From Terfezia claveryi (taxonomy: Eukaryota > Ascomycota > Pezizomycetes > Pezizales > Pezizaceae), in assembly GCA_015179025.1 (NCBI GenBank), contig WHUX01000099.1, forward strand, positions 1-64,000: a stretch of 64,000 nt of DNA, written 5' to 3'. Positions within the stretch are counted from its first letter, which is position 1. The number at the start of each line of letters is the position of its first letter. The notes under the pieces are model-generated. The model was given only the letters and a program-made list of their open reading frames with translations. It did no database searches and had not been told where the DNA came from. Shown in pieces: positions 56,731-64,000 of this stretch. The translations under genes and the position numbers were made by a program.

Positions 56731-57906
56731 CTACACAAACCTACCCGGGCCACGACTCCCATTCCCACTACCACTCCCATTCCCAGTTGAATTCCCCTTC
56801 TCTCCTTCACTTTCCCCACTTGGGTCTGTATTCGGGCCATCCCCCCTTCCACCCACCTTCTCTAACCCCCCACATCCGATCTGCCTCATCACTCTCCCTC
56901 CTGCCTCCTCCTCCGCTGCTCTCCTCTTTCTATAGTCCTTCTCCGTCCTCACACAACAACACATGCCACAATGCAACACAAACGCCGCCATATTAAACCC
57001 CGCGGCCATCCACATATATATAAACATCTCCTGCCCCAGTATTCCACTCACGGTGACTCCAGGGGCCTTCTCAAACGTACTCCTAAACAAGCTGTAAATC
57101 GTTGTCGCCATGGCCGCGCCGATGGTAGTACAACCCATCGCCACGCCTACCACCGCGCTCGTACACCCCGCGGCCCAACGTGCATAGATCGCCACCCAAC
57201 TCCCACACACACTCAGGAGCGTAAACACGGCGCCCACGATCCAAGACACAAACATCCAATAACTCGCCCCCTGAGCTAGCTCTAGTGGCTTCTCAATATC
57301 CTTCGGAAGGGCGATCTTCGCCCCTTTCAGCAGCTGCTGGGTGATAATCTCCACGGGGTCAAACCAATACCAGTTCCTCGGCTTCGCGCACCACGTTACG
57401 CCCTTGTCGTTGTACCCCTCGCAGTAACCCCATAACCCAACTTGGTAGAAGTCGCGGAGCCCGAGGGACTGCGCGATGGAATTTATTAGCACGTAGTTGG
57501 GGACGTATGTGGGGATTAAGTTTGAGAGGTCGAGTTTGAGAAAGTAAATCCGGTTGAGCACGGGATAGTCGTACATGTTCCCGAGGAGGACGAGGATGGT
57601 GAAGACGAGGGAAAGGAGGGAGAAGAAGGTCGAGATGTAAATCAGGCGCCGGCGGACGGCGGTCGCGGGATTGTTGAAGATGCTGGGGGAATTTGGGGGG
57701 GTAGGGTATTTGATCCAGAAGGGACGGCGGGGGGATTTCCAACAAAACCACTGCCGCCGCCGGGCGAGTGGGGTAGTAGACAGTTTTGCAGAGAAGGAGC
57801 CTTGGGTATCATTTCTGCAGCTTTTTGGGACCCGGTGGACGCCGCTTGAGCCGCTGGTGGAAGACGTACCTGCAGTAGACCCGGCGGTTGAGCCTGGAAA
57901 CACCAT
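56731..57906 (-). CDS. SUR7/PalI-family cortical membrane protein
   Basis: SUR7-type proteins are four-span, claudin-like membrane proteins of fungal cell-cortex domains (eisosomes) and pH-sensing complexes. The 391-residue frame has a first span (IYISTFFSLLSLVFTILVLL), then an outer loop with YQVGLWGYCEGY and WCAKPRN, which matches the family G-LW-x-x-C...C pattern. Three further spans follow (near residues 215-240, 245-275 and 300-325) and a Gly/Ser-rich cytosolic tail. The N-terminal 90 residues before the first span are basic and unusual. The true start may lie elsewhere or an upstream intron may be missed, since the first codons look weakly coding. Confidence 0.72.
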   Translation of the reverse strand: MVFPGSTAGSTAGTSSTSGSSGVHRVPKSCRNDTQGSFSAKLSTTPLARRRQWFCWKSPRRPFWIKYPTPPNSPSIFNNPATAVRRRLIYISTFFSLLSLVFTILVLLGNMYDYPVLNRIYFLKLDLSNLIPTYVPNYVLINSIAQSLGLRDFYQVGLWGYCEGYNDKGVTWCAKPRNWYWFDPVEIITQQLLKGAKIALPKDIEKPLELAQGASYWMFVSWIVGAVFTLLSVCGSWVAIYARWAAGCTSAVVGVAMGCTTIGAAMATTIYSLFRSTFEKAPGVTVSGILGQEMFIYMWMAAGFNMAAFVLHCGMCCCVRTEKDYRKRRAAEEEAGGRVMRQIGCGGLEKVGGRGDGPNTDPSGESEGEKGNSTGNGSGSGNGSRGPGRFV

Positions 57907-58699
57907 GGAGGCTTGCTATTCCGCACAGCAGGAGAATGTCCAGGAGGGAATGGCCATCGAAGCGTTAAGTAACTAGCAGTGCAGTGAGTATTAGTATCAT
58001 CTGTGACGTTCCAGCATCAGACTCCCTCATGACCCACACGGAGAGCAGGATGGGGGGGCAAAAGGGCACTTGGGCAAGCCATGGGGCTTACAGGGCGTGT
58101 GCTAATCGGCCACAAGCTTCGGCATGTCTGTTGGAAGCTCGGTAAGTATGTTAGTTCAGCTGGGGGGATGCCTGGCATCAGTACGGTATGTAGGCGAGTC
58201 ATATTGGGCTGAATGAAGTTGTTGAGTCCACGAGATCAGGTTGACTTGTGTTGTACTGTTGGTTGTCTCAGCGGCCGCGTTCGTCACTGAGTGGTCTGCA
58301 CACGAGACCGACGTGACGCGTCGGGACGTCATGCGGACCACTCTGTGACGAATGACGGCCGCTTTGCCTGAGCTGTTTCTATCTGGCCACGAGAGCACAT
58401 ACTCGCACCCCTCCGCCCCACAAGCAACAGCTTGCATCTTGGGCTGTAAGATAGATATAAACTAAATACTGCCACTAACCCATCCTCGTCTCTTTTGTCT
58501 CAGTAATCTTTTCGCCCCGATGGGTTCAGGGCATGGTATACAGATTCCTACAGTATTAGCCGAAACGTCCCAGAAGCCACGCCTTTTTAAAGAGGTCAAC
58601 ACCATGGAAACGAGAACATCAAGGTATATAACCCCCACTACAATCAGCTGCCTGCAGTGACTTCTGGTGTGCCATGCCATCCGCACTGGCCAGTATCCC
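57907..58699. other. Spacer with GC-rich hairpin
   Basis: No gene is supported here. The stretch holds the long inverted repeat described at 58268-58366. Confidence 0.55.
58268..58366. repeat. Long imperfect GC-rich inverted repeat (~99 bp)
   Basis: The arms share CAGCGGCCG, TTCGTCAC, GAGTGGTC and GCA in mirrored order around a centre containing GACGTGACGCGTC...GACGTC. The arms run about 35-40 bp and the whole could fold into a stable hairpin. Base composition is far more GC-rich than the surrounding spacer. Confidence 0.75.
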
Positions 58700-59569
58700 T
58701 CATATCTTCGCCTTCATCCTCCGCTGCTCCTTCAGATACCTCCTTCTCCTCCACCAATTCCCCAATATAACCACCACTACCCTCCACACCACCCAGGGTG
58801 GAAACCACCTCCCAAACCCCGTATACACGGCCCCCCTCCCCTGCCTCAACCTCCCCACCACGTCCTCCAACTGCCCCTTCAACTCCTCTCTCGACCCATC
58901 ATTCCACACCACAAACCCCCTCCTCCTCCCTTTCCCATCCCAACAACTCTCCACCCTCTCCACCTTCTCCGCTACACTCATCTGACTCTTCACTCTCCCC
59001 TCCGCATCGTCCCTCGTCATCTCCCCACCTCCCACAATCTCCCTATCCCGCGCTAGCAACCTCTCAATCTGCACTTCCTGATCCTTGAGCCCCACGATAA
59101 TAACGCCCCCACAGAGTAAATCAAATCCCGACTCAAACAACAGCGGTACATCCAGAACCACGGCCCAATGTCCCTCCCACCAACGCTTTACTATCGCCTT
59201 CAGCGTCATCTTCCTGACAATCGGGTGTACAATTTTATTCAACACCGCGCGGTCCTTGACCCGCTGGGGGTCTGTACCGAAGACCCGCCGCCCGAGAGCG
59301 GGACGGTTAATATAGGCAATCCCGGTTTCGGGGTCGGGAGGGAGAAGGAGCTCGGGTGTGCTGGGGCCGAAGTAGCGGATGATGGCTTTGTAGCCGCGTT
59401 TGCCCAGGGGGGTGGTGGGGGTTACGGCGCTGTGCGAGAGGTGGTCGGCGTCGATAATAGGCAGGGAGAAGGGGGGCGAGGAGAGGATGGTTGAGCAGGT
59501 GGATTTGCCGGTGGCGATGGAGCCGGTGAGGCCGATGAGGAGCATAGTTGCGAGTATCAGGTCTTGCAA
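58700..59569 (-). CDS. CAB5: Dephospho-CoA kinase
   Basis: It phosphorylates the 3'-hydroxyl of dephospho-CoA, the final step of coenzyme A synthesis. The N-terminal P-loop reads GLTGSIATGKST, followed by PIIDADHLSHSAV, the substrate word IVHPIVRKMT, and VLDVPLLFESGFD, all typical of the CoaE fold. The lid and C-terminal helices contain VGLKDQEVQIERLLARD and DDAEGRVKSQM. The open frame starts at 59569, but the Met at 59545 (MLLIGLTGS) fits family starts better. A hydrophobic segment near the C-terminus (FPPWVVWRVVVVILGNWW) followed by basic residues is present in fungal forms and may attach the enzyme to a membrane. No intron is needed. Confidence 0.92.
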   Translation of the reverse strand: MQDLILATMLLIGLTGSIATGKSTCSTILSSPPFSLPIIDADHLSHSAVTPTTPLGKRGYKAIIRYFGPSTPELLLPPDPETGIAYINRPALGRRVFGTDPQRVKDRAVLNKIVHPIVRKMTLKAIVKRWWEGHWAVVLDVPLLFESGFDLLCGGVIIVGLKDQEVQIERLLARDREIVGGGEMTRDDAEGRVKSQMSVAEKVERVESCWDGKGRRRGFVVWNDGSREELKGQLEDVVGRLRQGRGAVYTGFGRWFPPWVVWRVVVVILGNWWRRRRYLKEQRRMKAKI

Positions 59570-60114
59570 GATGTCCCTTGGGGTGATTGGGGGGGGTGAA
59601 AGCTCGCAACTGATCGCCGCCGCGAGTTGCTTATTTTATAAATCGGCACATGCAAATGTACATGTGTATGCACAGTAGATCACAGCACTTGGGCGGGCCC
59701 CACAGATGCAGCGTAGTGTGATACATATCATGCAGATGCTTGAAAAAGAGGAAAATTAATACGGGGAAATAAATGCACCACTCAAAAAGCTTTCTCTGAA
59801 AGCAAATGGGTGTGCTGAATTCCATACGGGGGGAGGGGTTGGGCTACTGGCAGTCGAGGTGTAGGCGCCCCGTAGGGGAGACCTGAGGAGGAGGAGGAGG
59901 ACCAGGAGGAGGAAGGAGGCGGGAATCGTATGATGAGAGAGACATGTAAGATAGGGAAACCTTTCCCCTGCTCAATAGGATATGATAAATCGAGATCGAG
60001 ATCTTAGGAGGTTGTACAGTATGAAAGAACAATCGATCTGGGCTTTCACCTACTAGTTCCCTTACCTTAACTACCTGCTGTATGTACTGTAAGTTCTTCT
60101 CCTTTAATAAATGG

Positions 60115-60192
<78 letters not shown>

Positions 60193-60332
60193 TATAAATA
60201 ACTGATAGTCAGGATGGCTGTTAGCCCAGACCCACAGTTCGCACGTGATCTACAAAAATCCCCCTACTCCTAACCAACCAAAACTTGCCATACGGACTCA
60301 ACCCCCTCCCCAACCACACACACAAATCTCCC
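59570..60332. other. Divergent spacer with long ATT microsatellite
   Basis: Dephospho-CoA kinase and the uL10m gene point away from each other. The spacer is mostly low-complexity and has no gene. Confidence 0.55.
60115..60191. repeat. (ATT)n microsatellite, about 25 units
   Basis: An uninterrupted run of TTA/ATT trinucleotides fills about 77 bp. Confidence 0.95.
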
Positions 60333-61325
60333 ATGCCTCCCAGCACCAGCCTCCGGTGCCTGCGTCATGTACTCTCCCCCGCCAACCCCACCCTCCTCCT
60401 CCGCACTACACTCCCACTCGCACCACCTCCACTGCAGTCATCCACCTACGCAACCGTCTCCCCCCAAATCCTGAAACACAAGATAGCCAGAACCCTCGCC
60501 GCTGCCGCCCCTGCTGCGGGCAGCACAAGGGAACATATCCATTCCCCCACGCAGCCTCCATCTTTCAAATCGGCCACTTCAACAAAGACTCTATTGACAC
60601 GGCTGTATCTCTCGCTCCTCCGCTCGTCGCCGCTGACAATCCTATTCCAGCCCAACTCCATGCGGGCAACAGAGTGGATGGCAATTCGGCGGGAGCTTGC
60701 GGCCGTCCTTGCAAAGGTGGACGCGGGGTTACCCGAAGGGGAGAAGTTGGGGAGGTTTATTGGGATTATGTCGGTGGATACGGGGTTGCTGGGCGTGACG
60801 ATGAGGATTGCAGATAGGGCAGCCCCCGGGGGGAAGCTGTGGACGCATGGGACGTCACCGGAGGCGGCGAAGCGAGGGAAAAAGTTGAAGAATAGTTATA
60901 AGTTGGCGCCGTTGTTGGTGGGCCCGTTGGCGGTGTTGACGTTTCCGAGGTTGTCGCCGCCGCATATTTCAGCTGCGATGGACATGTTGTTCCCGGTGAG
61001 GAGGGGGCCTGCAAAGAAGGGGTTTGATCCTGCGGCGGCGTCAGGACTGCAGAAGTGTATTCTCCTCGGGGCGAGGGTGCAGGAGAGACCAGTGGGTACG
61101 GGGAAAGCGTTGAATGATGAGGGAATCAGGTGGTTGAGTGGGTTGAAGACGGTGGATGAGATGAGAGGGGAGATTGTGTCGTTGTTGCAGACTGTGGGGG
61201 GTGGGGAGTTGGTCAGGGTATTGGAGAGCGTGGCAATTAGTTTGGGGAGGACGGTGGAAGGGAGGCGGAGGATACTGGAGGAGGAGGCGGGGGGGCCGAA
61301 GGAGCAGGTGTTGGTAGAAGCGTGA
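60333..61325 (+). CDS. Mitochondrial ribosomal protein uL10m (MRPL10/MRPL11 type)
   Basis: uL10 builds the base of the L7/L12 stalk on the large mitochondrial ribosomal subunit. The single exon encodes 330 residues from the ATG at 60333. A longer in-frame start at 60285 exists, but the 60333 start gives a cleaner presequence rich in Arg, Leu and Ser. The mature part begins near SPQILKHKIA. Fold words include TILFQPNSMRATEWMAIRRELAAVLAKV, seen in part as LFQPNSMRATEWMAIRREL, then GPLAVLTFPRLSPPHISAAM and KCILLGARVQERP. The C-terminal helix pair (LVRVLESVAISLGRTVEGR) fits the stalk-binding end. Assignment is by recalled fungal pattern. Confidence 0.75.
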   Translation: MPPSTSLRCLRHVLSPANPTLLLRTTLPLAPPPLQSSTYATVSPQILKHKIARTLAAAAPAAGSTREHIHSPTQPPSFKSATSTKTLLTRLYLSLLRSSPLTILFQPNSMRATEWMAIRRELAAVLAKVDAGLPEGEKLGRFIGIMSVDTGLLGVTMRIADRAAPGGKLWTHGTSPEAAKRGKKLKNSYKLAPLLVGPLAVLTFPRLSPPHISAAMDMLFPVRRGPAKKGFDPAAASGLQKCILLGARVQERPVGTGKALNDEGIRWLSGLKTVDEMRGEIVSLLQTVGGGELVRVLESVAISLGRTVEGRRRILEEEAGGPKEQVLVEA

Positions 61326-61933
61326 GGTTGAAGGATTGATTGAGCGCATGATCTATATTGCTATATGTATACGGCGGGACAGAGGACGTCGTTTACAAAG
61401 TACCATTTCTGTAAATAATTCACATCAAGCGCTTGCATCTGCTCGAGGCAGCCACTACATCTACATAAACCCACTGCGAACTCTCCTCGGAATACTACAG
61501 CATCCCATGAGGGCATAAGTACCGCAAAAAAAAATAAAGATGCAAATGATTGTATTTGCTAGTAATACACGCCCTGAGTGAGATATCGCATTTCCCGTAA
61601 CATGTGGATGCTAAACAGCGCACCTCGCCTCGCCTCACTCAGAAAGGGCCTCTATCCTTATTTTCAAACCTGCACCCCCCCCAAAAAAAAAAAAGAAAAA
61701 AAAAAGAAAAAGAAAGGCAGAATAACACCATATAGCACCCCAGCACCTTTCCAGATTTGTCGTTGGAGCAGTATGAGAGGTAGTAGTAGTAAGTAGTAAT
61801 AGTAGTAAGCCTCGTCCTCATGATGTATAAATATGTCTTTTTTTTTTTTTGTAGAGGGGTTTCCCCGGGGTGGATGCAATGGCGGTAATGTTATCGTGTC
61901 CAGAAACGTTTTTGTCCTTAGAGTGGAACCTTC
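61326..61933. other. Convergent spacer
   Basis: uL10m and RPB12 converge here. The stretch contains an A-rich tract (61683-61714) and a TAG/TAA repeat, and no gene. Confidence 0.6.
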
Positions 61934-62218
61934 CTATCGAGCCTCGAATTGCACCATCCTACCCCACAATCAGTATGTGTATTTATGTGGTAGAGAGAGA
62001 GAGAGAGAGGGGGGGGGAGGGGGGATGGAAACTCACCGCTTTGTCCTCTCCTTGTACAATACTCTATGCCCGCACTCCTTACACCGGATATGCTCTCCCT
62101 TGTTGATGCTGACTCTGGACCCGCAGTCCGCGCATTGGTACCACATTGTGCCTGTGGCGGCGGAGGGACGGTGCGGGTTGCTTTGTCCGGATGGGGCTGT
62201 GTAGCCGTCGCGGTTCAT
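61934..62218 (-). CDS. RPC10: RNA polymerase I/II/III subunit RPB12 (ABC10-alpha)
   Basis: This small zinc protein is shared by all three nuclear RNA polymerases and helps assemble the core. Exon 1 is 62037-62218, the 78-nt intron (GTGAGT, CTGAT branch, TAG) spans 61959-62036, and exon 2 is just 25 nt (61934-61958). Splicing gives 68 residues, close to the yeast 70. The zinc ribbon is C-A-D-C then C-K-E-C, within YQCADCGSRVSI and IRCKECGHRVLYKERTKR, and the last exon supplies MVQFEAR, the universal C-terminus. The N-terminal 22 residues are variable in this family. Confidence 0.95.
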
Positions 62219-62500
62219 CTTTCTTGTATTTGTGGGGGATTGTGGGGGACGTGGCTGTTGATGGGAGAACGCGGGTGTGGTGTTGAGCAAGAGTAAGAGT
62301 AAGTAACGTTTACTTAGGCAGAACCTCATCTTACTAAATCATAATGAATGGAATTGCTTGGCGGTTTTTGTAGATCACGTGCGTGCGAACCTGTAAAGAA
62401 GGATTTTATTGAACTTTTCGTAAAGGAAGTAAGGCCTGGTATGATGATGATACAATCTGCCTACACTGTAATAGAGAGCAATATCAATCCTCTATACTAC

Positions 62501-63820
62501 TCAGGTATGAGTTACAGTAGCGCCTCCATACGCCGGCTCCAGCACCTTCCAGTCACACTGTATGCCCTCCTGCGAGAACCTCGCCAAGATCTCCTCCGCG
62601 ATGTGATCAAAGTTATGGGTAGCAAGTGCCAAGATTGTTGGACCAGCCCCAGAGAGGCATATGCCCAAAAGACCTGGATGTGATTGCGGAGTAACAGAGG
62701 CAAGGATCTCAGGTAGCCCGGGAATCTATGAGAACAGTCAATGACGGTCAATGACGCCCTTTAATCTTCTGACCAAGATGCGGCTGCTCACCAAAGTCTT
62801 GCGATACGGCTGGTGAACCTTATCCTGCATCGCTTGGAATATCAACTCAGCGTTTGGGGGCGACCGCGTCAATGCCGTTGTCAGCACTGCTAGGCGTTGG
62901 AGGTTGAAAATCTGAAACCTATGGTAAGTCTCATTTCCCTCCCATGACAGTACAAATCTATATTGCTCACCAAATCTTGCTTCGAGTACTCCTGTGGAAG
63001 TACGGCTCTTGCTGAAGCAGTAGAGACCTCGAAGTTGGGGATAATTGCAATGGCCTTGATCTCCTTGGCCCACCCAAAGCGGATGTAATGACCTATTCCC
63101 TGTGGGGGCTGTGGGGGCTTCACTCCAGTGTCAATTCCTCCCGCAGGCTCTGGCAGGACTTCAGCCAAAGGAATCTCTTTCCTCTCCATATCCACCGGGT
63201 CCAGCTCCCGGAGGTATGAGCCAACAAAACCTCCAATCATGGCCGCGGTGACATTATCAGGATGACGCTCAATCATGAGACAAAAGTCCAGCATTCTGTC
63301 TTTAGACAGCCCCAATTGCCCAATGACATTTCCAAGCATGACTCCTGCAACGACGGCTGCCCCAGAAGAACCCAGTCCCCGCCCCAGCGGGATAGGGTTA
63401 ATGATGTGTACACGGGTCTCCGGTGGGAAAGCACGGTGGTCATGGCATCTCAGGACGTACAATGCTGTGCGAGTGATCAAGTTGGCATCCGCGTCGAGCG
63501 GGACATGGTCAGCACCATCCCCTTCGTAGGTGACCACACAATTCAATGGTGTGGTGGACTTGGTGATCGAGGTGTCGATGGTGACCTTGACCTCGAGCCA
63601 TATCGATAATGAGAGACCCACGACATCGAAGCCAGGGCCTAATGCACCAGCAATTCCATACTATTCAGCTAAAAAGTACATGAGACCTAAATTTGGATCG
63701 AGCTGACCTATATTTGCCGAGGAGCATGGAACCTCTGAATATCAAAATATAGAAGGTCAGTGAAGGATCAAGGGTTTTGAGTCATGGCTCAAAGATAGGA
63801 ATCGCACTTATACTGATCAT
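62501..63820 (-). CDS. THR1: Homoserine kinase
   Basis: This GHMP kinase phosphorylates homoserine on the way to threonine. Five exons: 63808-63820 (13 nt), 63708-63734 (27 nt), 62971-63638, 62792-62911 and 62501-62725. They total 1053 nt (350 residues; yeast has 357). The two tiny first exons join to M-I-S-I-K-V-P-C-S-S-A-N-I-G-P-G-F-D, the conserved substrate-binding start. Motif 2, the ATP loop, is PIPLGRGLGSSGAAVVAG. The C-terminal GHMP word is GICLSGAGPTILAL, and the protein ends EPAYGGATVTHT. Intron donors GTGCGA (first) and GTCAGC (second) are weak, but each junction restores a family word. Confidence 0.93.
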
Positions 63821-64000
63821 CGCTTCAGACTGTTATGTTCAATTTTCGACAACAAAAGCCGTTCAACAGCGGCCTGGACCTGGAGGGGAGAAGTTGTTTG
63901 TCTCCACCTTTGCAAGGGTCCAACGTCTGATTGGCTAGCCAAGATCGTTAAAGTTGGAAACACATTTCACAAATATAATTGTGTTGCCAAAGAAGCAATC
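63821..64000. promoter_or_regulatory. Upstream region of THR1 to the window end
   Basis: This stretch lies directly 5' of the THR1 ATG and must contain at least part of its leader and promoter. I see no specific site and no further gene. Confidence 0.35.

Noticed and set aside
1..64000. CRISPR arrays, bacterial operons, rRNA
   Set aside because: The sequence is eukaryotic; regular repeats here are minisatellites or transposon parts without spacer-repeat alternation.

Overview
The window is nuclear DNA of a filamentous ascomycete (Pezizomycotina). Short introns of about 50-120 nt (longest modelled 191 nt), with GT..AG ends and CTAAC/CTGAY-like branch sites, interrupt most genes. The TRP protein is the fungal GATase-IGPS-PRAI fusion. 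Several families are fungal: PEX26-type peroxin, GPI11, SUR7-like membrane protein, CGFS glutaredoxin with a thioredoxin-like N-terminus. Long repeat-rich stretches and Crinkler-like sequence would suit Pezizales such as truffles, but that placement is inference.

Region 1 (1-16.3 kb) is a transposon graveyard with no supported host gene. It holds a degenerate tandem array split by a tRNA-like SINE with a poly-A tail, a decayed Harbinger-type transposase relic, a 7.9-kb chromodomain Ty3/gypsy element with 0.5-kb LTRs and a GTTAT target duplication, and a very young non-autonomous LTR element (CTGCC duplication) nested in its gag. Beyond these lie a fold-back element with about 0.53-kb inverted repeats and a 524-bp Tc1/mariner deletion derivative that keeps only the transposase helix-turn-helix.

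Region 2 (16.9-27.3 kb) carries a mitochondrial-looking coiled-coil membrane protein with hendecad repeats and two 57-nt introns (one GC-AG), the trifunctional TRP gene, an auxilin/Swa2 homologue, the exosome subunit MTR3, and a small conserved fungal protein of unknown role. TRP and auxilin each contain one apparent -1 frameshift in a G run.

Region 3 (27.3-46.2 kb) has wide spacers and then a small mitochondrial protein, an RBM42-like RRM protein, SDH4 with an 18-nt microexon, PEX26, a MYND-finger protein, a YjbQ/UPF0047 protein, and a divergent pair of GPI-anchor genes (TED1/CDC1-type phosphodiesterase and GPI11/PIG-F).

Region 4 (47.1-63.8 kb) has a RINT1/TIP20 tethering factor with seven exons, a broken Crinkler-like P-loop NTPase gene, monothiol glutaredoxin, argininosuccinate lyase, a SUR7-like protein, dephospho-CoA kinase, mitochondrial uL10, RNA polymerase subunit RPB12 and homoserine kinase (THR1). 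Functions span amino-acid synthesis (Trp, Arg, Thr), mitochondria, GPI anchors, vesicle traffic and RNA metabolism; only the GPI pair looks functionally linked. I found no CRISPR, no rRNA and no convincing intact tRNA. All exon models were derived by hand from splice signals, frame and family motifs.
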